This document shows positions 9,633-16,906 of a DNA stretch of 64,000 nt, one piece after another. The notes beneath the pieces were generated by a model. That model made no database searches, was not told the DNA's origin, and was given only the letters and a program-made list of their open reading frames with translations. The translations under genes and the position numbers were made by a program. Source of the stretch: Pegethrix bostrychoides GSE-TBD4-15B (GTDB taxonomy: Bacteria; Cyanobacteriota; Cyanobacteriia; Elainellales; Elainellaceae); assembly GCA_019359155.1 (NCBI GenBank), contig JAHHHV010000064.1, forward strand, positions 62,001 through 126,000, in the 5' to 3' direction. Position 1 is the stretch's first letter, and each line of letters opens with the position of its first letter.

Positions 9633-10595
9633 CTAATATACCTGCGGCACAAAGAACTGCTCATTGCGCGGGGGACGCACATAGTCATGGGGAGCGCTCC
9701 TACGCGGCGGCAGTTCCAGCGGTTCTGGGGTCATATCCACATAGGGGATTTTGCTTAAGAAATGGCTAATGCAGTTGAGCCTCGCCCGCTTTTTGTCATC
9801 CGCCTCAACGGTAAACCAGGGCGCTTCGGGGATGTTGGTATGGGCAAACATCACGTCTTTGGCCTGCGAATATTCCACCCAGCGATCGCGGGACTCAAGA
9901 TCCATGGGGCTGAGCTTCCAGCGCCTAGCCGGATCGGTGGTGCGGGACTGAAACCGTCGCTCCTGCTCTTCGTCGCTCACCGAGAACCAGTACTTGAGCA
10001 AGACGATGCCAGATTTAACCAGCATCCGCTCAAACTCTGGACAGGTTTGCATGAACTCCTGATACTGCCGATCTGTGCAGAAGCCCATCACATGCTCGAC
10101 CCCAGCTCGGTTGTACCAACTGCGGTCGAAGCAGACGATTTCGCCTGCCGCCGGAAGATGCGGCACGTAGCGCTGGAAGTACCATTCAGTTTTTTCGCGG
10201 TCGCTGGGTGTTCCTAGCGCCACCACGCGACAGCCACGCGGATTCAGCGGCTCGGTGATCCGCTTGATTGTGCCACCTTTACCGGCGGCATCGCGTCCCT
10301 CAAACAGGATCACAATCCGCGTTCCCGTATGTTTGACCCAATACTGCATCTTGACTAGCTCTACCTGTAGGTTGGCTAGCTTTTTCTCATATTTTTTGCC
10401 GGAGAGTTTAGAACTTCCCTCGCCCTCAGTCGTGTAGAGCAGCTTCAGCTCTGGCGCTTTGCTGAAGCTGTCTTTATGCTTCTCTTTTTTGGCCTCTTTG
10501 CGATGATGTTTTTTCTTCGCCTTCTTGCCTTCTTCAGCAAGAGGCTCCAGTGCTTCACTTTGCGGGCTGCTGCCGTTCATAGTTTCGGTATCCAT
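9633..10595 (-). CDS. ppk2: Polyphosphate kinase 2
   Basis: PPK2 enzymes move phosphate between polyphosphate and nucleotides. The core shows Walker A (FEGRDAAGKGGTIKR), the lid and Walker B region (CFDRSWYNRAGVEHVMG) and the conserved KYWFSVSDEEQERRF block. The first roughly 45 residues are a Lys/His/Glu-rich, probably disordered extension (GKKAKKKHHRKEAKKEKHK); such basic tails may bind polyphosphate. The 320-residue length fits a one-domain PPK2. Direction of the reaction cannot be told from sequence. It is divergent from the ars cluster across 10596-10979. Confidence 0.93.
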   Translation of the reverse strand: MDTETMNGSSPQSEALEPLAEEGKKAKKKHHRKEAKKEKHKDSFSKAPELKLLYTTEGEGSSKLSGKKYEKKLANLQVELVKMQYWVKHTGTRIVILFEGRDAAGKGGTIKRITEPLNPRGCRVVALGTPSDREKTEWYFQRYVPHLPAAGEIVCFDRSWYNRAGVEHVMGFCTDRQYQEFMQTCPEFERMLVKSGIVLLKYWFSVSDEEQERRFQSRTTDPARRWKLSPMDLESRDRWVEYSQAKDVMFAHTNIPEAPWFTVEADDKKRARLNCISHFLSKIPYVDMTPEPLELPPRRSAPHDYVRPPRNEQFFVPQVY

Positions 10596-10979
10596 AATAT
10601 TGCCCTCAAAGTCACACTCGCAGTCAGTTTGAACAGCTCATTGGGCAGATACAATCAAGTCATCCAACCAGTCTCATGCTCCGCAGCGCACTGTAGAACT
10701 AATGAAAAATTGGACAGATCTCCAAAAATTCACTATGGGCGCTTTGCGCTCTACATATAATAAGAACAGTAAAAAAAGAAAGTTTGTATCCAAAGATACT
10801 TAAATTAGCAAAAAGAGAAAGTTTTCCTGTCTGGGTATTTGGGACAGCGGATTGAAAAATTAGCCAGTAGAACCAGTATCCTGCCGATCGCGCAGCCGTA
10901 TGAGAGTCGGCTGTTGCCCGCGTGGAATGTTCTGCATGAGGTTCTCCATATATAGCAGGAAGGCATAGCATGAAGCAGA
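10596..10979. promoter_or_regulatory. Divergent ppk2/arsR intergenic region
   Basis: No convincing gene is present in this AT-rich gap. It contains a consensus -10 hexamer TATAAT (10756-10761) and an inverted repeat GTATC-CAAA-GATAC (10786-10799). AGGAAGG (10957-10963) is ideally placed for an ATG at 10970, which opens only an 8-codon frame (MKQNAGLY, stop at 994-996 of the same kilobase, i.e. 10994-10996). That could be a leader peptide for arsR or chance. Confidence 0.4.
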
Positions 10980-11018
10980 ATGCAGGGCTATACTAGAAAA
11001 ACAATTCAACAAAAGTTG

Positions 11019-11342
11019 ATGCAAAATCTAACTGCTGCCTCAGTTCAGTCTGTGGCTCTCGGCTTTCACGCTTTGTCTGAGCCGCTGCGAATCAAAATCT
11101 TAGATCTGCTCCGCAGTCAAGAACTCTGTGTTTGCGACCTCTGCGATGCGCTAGAAACATCGCAGTCAAAGCTATCGTTTCATCTCAAGGTGCTCAGAGA
11201 AGCTGAGCTAGTCCGCGCTCGACAGGAAGGGCGTTGGATATACTACAGCATCAATTTGCCTCAATTTGTGGTTTTAGAGCAATATTTAGCAGAATATCGC
11301 CGCTTCAGCCCAATTCTGACCACCCGCTCTTGTCAAGAGTAG
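11019..11342 (+). CDS. arsR: ArsR/SmtB-family transcriptional regulator
   Basis: A winged-helix repressor expected to release DNA on binding arsenite. From ATG 11019 it has 107 residues, ArsR size: ALSEPLRIKILDLLRS (helix 1-2), then the metal motif ELCVCDLCD in the recognition region, TSQSKLSFHLKVLREAEL (DNA-reading helix) and a wing ending GRWIYYSI. The CVCDLC thiols are the likely As(III) ligands. The frame is also open to ATG 10980, adding 13 residues; neither start has a well-spaced ribosome-binding site. TCAAC-AAAA-GTTGA (11006-11019) abuts the chosen start and could be an autoregulatory site. First gene of the ars cluster. Confidence 0.92.
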   Translation: MQNLTAASVQSVALGFHALSEPLRIKILDLLRSQELCVCDLCDALETSQSKLSFHLKVLREAELVRARQEGRWIYYSINLPQFVVLEQYLAEYRRFSPILTTRSCQE

Positions 11343-11402
11343 GCTGGATTATGTATTTCTGTAAACTTTATTAAATATTCCTCTGGAATGTGTTTTTCTG
11401 GC

Positions 11403-11439
11403 TTGACGTACCAAATTATTTTGATGTATCAATATTTTT
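11403..11439 (+). promoter_or_regulatory. Predicted ars promoter with ArsR/SmtB-type 12-2-12 operator
   Basis: A -35-like TTGACG (11403-11408) is followed after 18 bases by TATCAAT (11427-11433). Over the -10 lies the imperfect palindrome AATTATTTTGAT-GT-ATCAATATTTTT (11414-11439), whose half sites match at 9 of 12 positions with a perfect TTGAT-GT-ATCAA core. This is the 12-2-12 architecture of SmtB/ArsR-family operators. It should drive the PstS-like gene through arsH under ArsR control. Confidence 0.75.
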
Positions 11440-11543
11440 GAATATGTAAGCAATATGTCAGCGCAGAGACTTGCCTTTAACTTGGTCGCAGCACTTTTGG
11501 TCGCAGCATTTCAATTCACAGCATTTCAATTCAAGGAGATTTT

Positions 11544-12614
11544 ATGGTGGTTCAAGCAAAGGCGGTGTTCAGATCTTCGATCGTTTGGGCTACGGCTGCA
11601 TTGGTTGTGTCTAGCTGTAGCGGCACGGTTCAAACTAGCAGCACTGAATCACCCACCCGCTCAACTGCAACTGCGGCATCTACCTCATCGATTAAAATTG
11701 ATGGGTCTAGTACGGTGTATCCACTCACAGATGCAGCGGTTCAAGAATTTAAGCAGAAAAATCCAGAGGCCGAGATTACGGTTGACTTTTCGGGTACGAC
11801 CGGCGGATTTCGGAAGTTCTGCGCTGGAGAAACGGATATCAGCAACGCCTCTCGTCCTATATCAACCGCAGAGGTTGAAGCCTGTCGTCAGGCCGGCCAC
11901 CGCTATATCGAGCTGCCGGTCGCCTTTGATGCTTTAACCGTCGTGGTCAATCCCCAAAACACCTGGGCACAGACGCTGACTGTATCTGAACTCAAGAAGA
12001 TTTGGGAACCCGCAGCAGCCGGTAAAATCACCAACTGGAACCAAGTCCGGCCTGATTTTCCCAATCGCCCGCTGAAGCTCTACGGGGCTGGGGGAGATTC
12101 TGGAACCTACGATTACTTTGCTGAGACCATTGCAGGTGGCACAGAAATCCGCTCAGACTATACGGGCAGCGAAGACGATAACGTGCTGGTGCAGGGGGTT
12201 GCTAATGATCCGGATGCGCTAGGATTCTTCGGCTTCTCGTACTATGAGGCCAACCAAGACAAACTCAAAGCGGTTGCCATTTCAGATGACAGTCAGGGGC
12301 AAACCCGGCAGGCAGTTGCACCTTCTCGTGAGGCGGTAGAAAACGCCACCTACGTGCCGCTGTCTCGGCCTCTGTTCATCTATGTCAACGGCAAAACGGC
12401 ACAGCAGAACGAGAAGCTGCGTGATTTCATCGATTTTTACATGACCAACAGCCGTCAGATTGTTGAGTCGGTCAACTATATTCCCCTACCTCAAGATGCC
12501 TACGACATCAACAAAGTTCATGTCTTCAAGGGCGAATATGGCACCGCCTATGAAGGCAAGCCCCAGCCTTACTTGACGATCAAAGAGGTGCTGCAAAAAG
12601 ATCAAGCGCTCTAG
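11544..12614 (+). CDS. PstS-like periplasmic phosphate/arsenate-binding protein
   Basis: A 356-residue periplasmic binding protein of the PstS family. The N-terminus is a lipoprotein-type signal (ALVVSSC, cysteine near residue 24) followed by a Ser/Thr/Ala linker. The mature part shows [43 protein letters not shown] and NYIPLP, the usual oxyanion-contacting segments. No pstC, pstA or pstB is nearby and it sits between arsR and acr3. I infer that it binds arsenate or phosphate during arsenate stress, as a sensor, a sink or a partner for a distant Pst transporter. The start ATG 11544 has AAGGAG just upstream. Confidence 0.88.
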   Translation: MVVQAKAVFRSSIVWATAALVVSSCSGTVQTSSTESPTRSTATAASTSSIKIDGSSTVYPLTDAAVQEFKQKNPEAEITVDFSGTTGGFRKFCAGETDISNASRPISTAEVEACRQAGHRYIELPVAFDALTVVVNPQNTWAQTLTVSELKKIWEPAAAGKITNWNQVRPDFPNRPLKLYGAGGDSGTYDYFAETIAGGTEIRSDYTGSEDDNVLVQGVANDPDALGFFGFSYYEANQDKLKAVAISDDSQGQTRQAVAPSREAVENATYVPLSRPLFIYVNGKTAQQNEKLRDFIDFYMTNSRQIVESVNYIPLPQDAYDINKVHVFKGEYGTAYEGKPQPYLTIKEVLQKDQAL

Positions 12615-12677
12615 TCGGGTTTGAATTTTGCGTTTGCACTAGAACAATACAACAGGCGTTAGGGTAACCACTGATTT

Positions 12678-13829
12678 ATGGCAAATTACAACCACTCAGA
12701 GCCGGTTCGGGCTGGCAGCAAACTGAGCTTTTTTGAGAAATATCTGACGGTCTGGGTGTTTCTCTGCATCATTGCTGGAGTCATTTTAGGGCGTTTGTTC
12801 CCTAACGTGGCTGTTACCCTTGACTCATTCAGCATCTATCAAGTCTCTATTCCGATTGCGATTTGTCTGTTCTTCATGATGTATCCCATCATGGTGAAAA
12901 TCGACTTCTCGCAGGCCAAGCAAGCTGCTCAAACCCCTAAGCCTGTACTGCTGACGCTGGCGGTGAACTGGTTGATTAAACCCTTTACAATGGTCGCCTT
13001 CAGCCAGTTTTTTATTGGTTGGCTGTTTCGTCCGCTGATCACTGGCACCGAAATCATTCGTGGCGTTGAGGTGCCGCTGGCCGACTCCTATATTGCTGGA
13101 ACCATTTTGTTGGGGATTGCTCCTTGTACGGCAATGGTGCTGATGTGGGGGTATTTATCCTACAGTAATCAAGGGCATACGCTGGTGATGGTTGCGGTCA
13201 ACTCGTTAGCAATGCTGTTTCTCTATGCGCCGCTTGGGCGCTGGCTGCTGGCGGCTAATAGTCTGACAGTCCCTTGGCAAACTATCGTTCTCTCCGTGTT
13301 GATATATGTCGGGTTGCCATTAGTAACAGGCATGTATTCACGCCATTGGATTCTGAGGCATAAAGGTCGTGATTGGTTTGAGCAGCGGTTTGTGCAGTAT
13401 CTCAACCCCGTGGCGATTAGCGCGATGTTGATTACGCTGGTGCTGCTGTTTGCGTTCAAAGGGGAGCTAATTGTTAGAAACCCACTGCATATCCTCTTGA
13501 TTGCTGTTCCTTTGTTCATTCAGACCAACTTCATTTTCTTGATCAGCTACGTGGCAGCACTCAAGCTAAAGCTCACCTATGAAGATTCGGCTCCTGCGGC
13601 CCTAATTGGGGCTAGTAATCACTTTGAGGTAGCAATCGCCACAGCAATTACACTCTTTGGCCTCAATTCTGGAGCGGCACTAGCAACCGTAGTGGGCGTG
13701 CTGATTGAGGTGCCCTTGATGCTGATGCTCGTAGAAGTCTGCAAGCATACGGCATCTTGGTTTCCTCGCGAGCCTGAAAAAGCGACCCTGCCTGATCCGC
13801 GCTGTGTACCCAGTGGTTGGGACAAATAG
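12678..13829 (+). CDS. acr3: ACR3-family arsenite efflux transporter
   Basis: Acr3 exports arsenite across the inner membrane using the proton-motive force. The 383 residues form about ten hydrophobic segments. Family marks are the first helix [44 protein letters not shown] with the essential cysteine of the fourth helix, and [14 protein letters not shown] near the end. It lies 63 bp after the PstS-like gene and 71 bp before arsC, so cotranscription is likely. Confidence 0.96.
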   Translation: MANYNHSEPVRAGSKLSFFEKYLTVWVFLCIIAGVILGRLFPNVAVTLDSFSIYQVSIPIAICLFFMMYPIMVKIDFSQAKQAAQTPKPVLLTLAVNWLIKPFTMVAFSQFFIGWLFRPLITGTEIIRGVEVPLADSYIAGTILLGIAPCTAMVLMWGYLSYSNQGHTLVMVAVNSLAMLFLYAPLGRWLLAANSLTVPWQTIVLSVLIYVGLPLVTGMYSRHWILRHKGRDWFEQRFVQYLNPVAISAMLITLVLLFAFKGELIVRNPLHILLIAVPLFIQTNFIFLISYVAALKLKLTYEDSAPAALIGASNHFEVAIATAITLFGLNSGAALATVVGVLIEVPLMLMLVEVCKHTASWFPREPEKATLPDPRCVPSGWDK

Positions 13830-13900
13830 CGTCGATGCATTAATTCACTACTTTATCTTCTACTCATTATCTTCTACTCATTCGTTATTTAGGAGTCATC

Positions 13901-14311
13901 ATGAAGCGTGTAATGTTTGTCTGCAAGAAGAATTCGGCTCGTTCTCAAATGGCAGAGGGCTTTGCCAAAACGTTGGGACAAGGCAAAATTGCGGTGACAA
14001 GCTCCGGGCTAGAAGCTAGCCAGGTGAGGCCAGAGGCGATTGCCACCATGAAAGATGCGGGGATTGATATTTCTGATCAAACCTCGAAGGCTTTAAGCGA
14101 GTTCAAGGCTGAAGACTTCGATGCCGTAATCTCACTCTGCGGCTGCGGTGTCAACCTACCGCCAGCATGGTTGACGCGCGATCTATTTGAAGACTGGCAG
14201 CTAGATGATCCAGCCGAGCAGCCCGAAATCTTCCCGCGTGTGCGCGACGAGGTCAAAGAGCGCGTCGAAAAGCTCATTCAAACTTTAGCATCTGAGCCAG
14301 CAGCAGTTTGA
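13901..14311 (+). CDS. arsC: Arsenate reductase, Synechocystis type
   Basis: Reduces arsenate to arsenite for export by Acr3. It has the low-molecular-weight phosphatase fold: the P-loop C-KKNSA-R begins at Cys8, and SLCGCG places the resolving cysteines at exactly 80 and 82. Cys8/Cys80/Cys82 are the catalytic residues described for the Synechocystis enzyme, a hybrid using the glutathione/glutaredoxin system on a thioredoxin-type fold. 136 residues. The ATG at 13901 follows AGGAG. Its stop overlaps the region upstream of the next gene by no more than a few bases, so coupling is likely. Confidence 0.95.
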   Translation: MKRVMFVCKKNSARSQMAEGFAKTLGQGKIAVTSSGLEASQVRPEAIATMKDAGIDISDQTSKALSEFKAEDFDAVISLCGCGVNLPPAWLTRDLFEDWQLDDPAEQPEIFPRVRDEVKERVEKLIQTLASEPAAV

Positions 14312-14319
14312 GGTCAGCT

Positions 14320-14874
14320 ATGCAACCCCAGGTTCAAACCTCTAGCGACTCGCCGATTCAGGTGGATTTTCTACCGTTGGCCGAACTGGGAATACCAGGA
14401 CGCATTGGGCTGACTCTAGCTCCTGGGCAGCTATTCTTGGATTCAACTACCGTCTATGACCGAGATCTCGTCAGCGATCTGAATCGGTTGCGACAGGTCT
14501 ACGGCATCGACCAGTTAGTTTGTCTATTAGAACCAGAGGAGTTAAAAGATCTTGGCATTCCGCATCTGCTCGCTGAGGCTGAAGCAATCGGCATGACCAC
14601 TGCATGGCTGCCCATTTCAGATGAAGGTGTCCCTGCTTCTATGCCTGAGTTTGCGGCGCTGGTGGCGCGAGTTGTGCAGACAGCATCCAACGGCAAATCA
14701 GCTGTGATTCACTGTCGCGGTGGACGCGGGCGTACTGGCATGCTGGCAGCCTGCTGTCTGGTGCAGCTCGGCCATGACCCAGAACTTGCAATTCAAACCG
14801 TGCAGCAGATCCGCACTGGAGCGTTGCAAGCTGAAAATAAGCGTCACTATATCCATCAATTTGCGAGTATCTAA
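14320..14874 (+). CDS. CDKN3-like dual-specificity protein phosphatase in the ars cluster
   Basis: A 184-residue phosphatase of the cysteine-dependent dual-specificity class. It begins with the CDKN3-type entry GIPGRIGLTLAPGQ, has an upstream DRDLVSDLNRL helix and carries the signature HCRGGRGRTG (Cys-X5-Arg-Thr/Ser). I chose ATG 14320, six bases after GAGG; the frame extends only to TTG 14308. It starts 8 bp after arsC and is directly followed by a second phosphatase. Its substrate could be protein, phosphoinositide-like or arsenylated compounds; none can be named from sequence. Confidence 0.88.
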   Translation: MQPQVQTSSDSPIQVDFLPLAELGIPGRIGLTLAPGQLFLDSTTVYDRDLVSDLNRLRQVYGIDQLVCLLEPEELKDLGIPHLLAEAEAIGMTTAWLPISDEGVPASMPEFAALVARVVQTASNGKSAVIHCRGGRGRTGMLAACCLVQLGHDPELAIQTVQQIRTGALQAENKRHYIHQFASI

Positions 14875-15336
14875 GTGGAAGACCAAACGGTTCAGCCCAT
14901 TTCAGACAGCCTCTGGTGGGTAATCCCGCAAAAATTAGCGGGCGTTCGTAAACCAAATTCAGATGAATTAATTGAGCTGCTAACCCTGGGAATTGGCGCG
15001 ATTGTCTCGGTGATGGATGATCCGTCAAACCTGGATCTATATAAAATAGCCAAGCTGCCCTATCTCTGGTTGCCGACCCAGGGCGGAACGGCTCCCAGCC
15101 CAGAGCAAGTTCAAGAGCTAGTTGCCTTTGTAGATCAGCAAAACAAACTGGCTACTGCGGTCGCTATTCACTGCACGAGCGGCAGGCGGCGCACTGGCAC
15201 CATGCTGGCTGCTTATTTAATCAGTAGAGGTGCATCTGTAGATGCAGCGCTGCAGACGATCTTGACAGCAAATCCCCAAGTTGAACTACGGGAAGCTCAA
15301 ATCAACTTTCTCAAAGATTTGGCCAGCGCCAGATAG
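14875..15336 (+). CDS. Second Cys-X5-Arg phosphatase in the ars cluster
   Basis: 153 residues starting at a GTG directly adjoining the previous stop codon (TAA then GTG), so translation is probably coupled. The signature HCTSGRRRTG has the nucleophilic Cys, the Arg and the following Thr. The N-terminal ISDSLWWVIPQKLAGVRKP and IGAIVSVMDDPSNLDLY are typical of small PTP/DSP-like proteins. It resembles the preceding protein only around the P-loop and following helix, so the pair looks like two families or an old duplication rather than a recent one. Confidence 0.85.
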   Translation: MEDQTVQPISDSLWWVIPQKLAGVRKPNSDELIELLTLGIGAIVSVMDDPSNLDLYKIAKLPYLWLPTQGGTAPSPEQVQELVAFVDQQNKLATAVAIHCTSGRRRTGTMLAAYLISRGASVDAALQTILTANPQVELREAQINFLKDLASAR

Positions 15337-15386
15337 AATGACGCAGATCCTAGTGCGCTACTCAACGTTAGTTTTTTCTCAACACT

Positions 15387-16031
15387 ATGACATTTGACCA
15401 CCCGCCCCGGATTCTATTTCTCTATGGCTCCCTGCGCGAGCGCTCCTACAGTCGCCTGCTGGCCGAAGAAGCTGCCCGGATTATTCAAGATTTTGGCGCG
15501 GAGGTAAAGTTCTTTGATCCGCGCGAGCTACCCATCTACGGCAGTGTTTCAGATACTCATCCCAAAGTGCAGGAATTACGCGAGTTAAGCCTCTGGTCAG
15601 AAGGGCAGGTCTGGTCTAGCCCGGAGATGCATGGGCAAATTACCGGCATTCTCAAAAACCAGATCGACTGGATTCCGCTCAGTATTGGGGCTGTTCGCCC
15701 GACACAAGGTCGGACGCTGGCGGTGATGCAGGTGAGCGGCGGCTCGCAGTCATTTAATGCCGTGAACACGATGCGGCTGCTGGGGCGCTGGATGCGGATG
15801 TTCACGATTCCCAATCAGTCCTCAGTGGCCAAAGCCTATCAGGAGTTTGAGGAAGATGGCCGAATGAAAGACTCGGCCTATCGGGATCGGGTGGTGGACG
15901 TGATGGAAGAACTCTATAAATTTACGCTGCTGCTGCGTGACAAAGTAGATCACCTCACCGATCGCTACAGCGAGCGCAAAGAAAAAGCCGCCCAGCAAAC
16001 TGCTGAAGTTGCCCAGCAGGCCGTGAGCTGA
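15387..16031 (+). CDS. arsH: ArsH, NADPH-dependent FMN reductase / organoarsenical oxidase
   Basis: A flavodoxin-fold enzyme; ArsH proteins oxidise trivalent organoarsenicals and reduce FMN-linked electron acceptors. 214 residues with the FMN-binding [18 protein letters not shown] loop, [44 protein letters not shown] split over the active region, and [11 protein letters not shown]. It begins 50 bp after the phosphatase pair and is the last gene of the cluster. The C-terminal helix is highly charged and Ala/Gln rich. Confidence 0.95.
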   Translation: MTFDHPPRILFLYGSLRERSYSRLLAEEAARIIQDFGAEVKFFDPRELPIYGSVSDTHPKVQELRELSLWSEGQVWSSPEMHGQITGILKNQIDWIPLSIGAVRPTQGRTLAVMQVSGGSQSFNAVNTMRLLGRWMRMFTIPNQSSVAKAYQEFEEDGRMKDSAYRDRVVDVMEELYKFTLLLRDKVDHLTDRYSERKEKAAQQTAEVAQQAVS

Positions 16032-16100
16032 ACGATCGGTGAGATAACTGGCGAGATAGCTGAGGATATCAACTGGGAGATTTGGGCAGCCAATCAACGG

Positions 16101-16300
16101 CTAGCGCATCAGCAGCGTCATATATTTGCCCGGTACCAGCGGTGCCGGAATCATTGGGCTAAACTGGCTGCGGTCGGTGGCGACGCGCTTGACGTAGAAC
16201 TCGTTGATGGTGTGCAGCACCTGCTCGCGGCTAGCCCCTAGAATCTCGACAGGGCAGACTCTGCGAGAGCAGGCCACAAGAAACGGGGATTGAGGGAGCT
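16101..16300 (-). pseudogene. C-terminal remnant of an unidentified gene
   Basis: On the minus strand an open stretch ending at TAG 16101-16103 reads as ordinary protein: SPFLVACSRRVCPVEILG, then REQVLHTINEFYVKRV and a final LVPGKYMTLLMR. No start codon or ribosome-binding site precedes it, and the frame runs into the 3' end of the DUF559 gene at 16330. I interpret it as the last roughly 65 codons of a gene whose 5' part was lost. I do not recognise the family. Confidence 0.5.
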
Positions 16301-16329
16301 GAGAAGGCTTGTGTATACAAGAAGTGTCA

Positions 16330-16698
16330 TTACTTTTGTTCGTGACTAGCGGCTAAAATCTGATGGAGAACGTCTTCTAAATTGGTGATCACGTCTTGAT
16401 TGCTGAACCGCACGACTCGATATCCAAACTGGTTGAGTTTTATTGTACGTGCCATATCATATTCTGTCTGCTGATCGTGAATCTCTCCATCCACTTCAAC
16501 AACCAATCGACATTTTGGGCAATAGAAATCCACAATAAACGCACCCACTGGATGCTGGCAGCGAAACCTCAATCCGCCGATCTGGCGGTTCTTGAGCGCT
16601 TGCCATAGCATCTGTTCAGCAGGTGTAAGATTCTGTCGAAGTCGTTGAGCAGCAGAAACAATATCAGAAGTAGTCCCCCGGATACGGTCAGGTTCCAT
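16330..16698 (-). CDS. DUF559 (endonuclease-like) protein
   Basis: 122 residues with the DUF559 pattern, a Vsr/restriction-endonuclease-like fold: LTPAEQMLWQALKNRQIGGLR is split by the recognition region, then FRCQHPVGAFIVDFYCPKCRLVVEVDGEIHD carries the presumed catalytic Asp and Glu, ending GYRVVRFSNQDVITNLEDVL. Cyanobacterial genomes hold many copies, often in mobile or repeat-rich areas. Here it sits between a gene remnant and an inverted repeat. Its biological role is not established. Confidence 0.88.
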   Translation of the reverse strand: MEPDRIRGTTSDIVSAAQRLRQNLTPAEQMLWQALKNRQIGGLRFRCQHPVGAFIVDFYCPKCRLVVEVDGEIHDQQTEYDMARTIKLNQFGYRVVRFSNQDVITNLEDVLHQILAASHEQK

Positions 16699-16759
16699 CG
16701 TGAGTCTAACTATGGGTATATTATGGATAGACGTAGAATGCCCACTACCAGGGACTTTC

Positions 16760-16839
16760 GCCCCCTAAATCCCCCAATTCTGGGGGACTTCCGAACCATT
16801 CCGGATTAAAGTCCCCCAGAATTGGGGGATTTAGGGGGC
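16760..16839. repeat. 31-bp perfect inverted repeat, MITE-like hairpin
   Basis: Arms 16760-16790 and 16809-16839 are exact reverse complements around an 18-bp centre (80 bp in all). They are built from GCCCCCTAAATCCCCCAATT and CTGGGGGACTT. Such C/G-tract elements recur in cyanobacterial genomes as non-coding repeats; this is from memory. It contains no gene and could also form an RNA hairpin ending transcripts of the flanking genes. Confidence 0.9.
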
Positions 16840-16906
16840 AGATCAACAACTCACCACGCGCCGGAGAGGGTAAAGAAAAGAGCGTAGAGGGCTAAAGGGA
16901 AAAGGG

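Noticed and set aside
10699-10971. 90-residue open frame on the minus strand between ppk2 and arsR
   Set aside because: It lies in an AT-rich promoter region, has no ribosome-binding site and its translation has no family-like pattern.
11455-11937. 160-residue plus-strand frame starting before the PstS-like gene
   Set aside because: It overlaps the PstS-like gene in another frame; that gene has clear homology and a ribosome-binding site.
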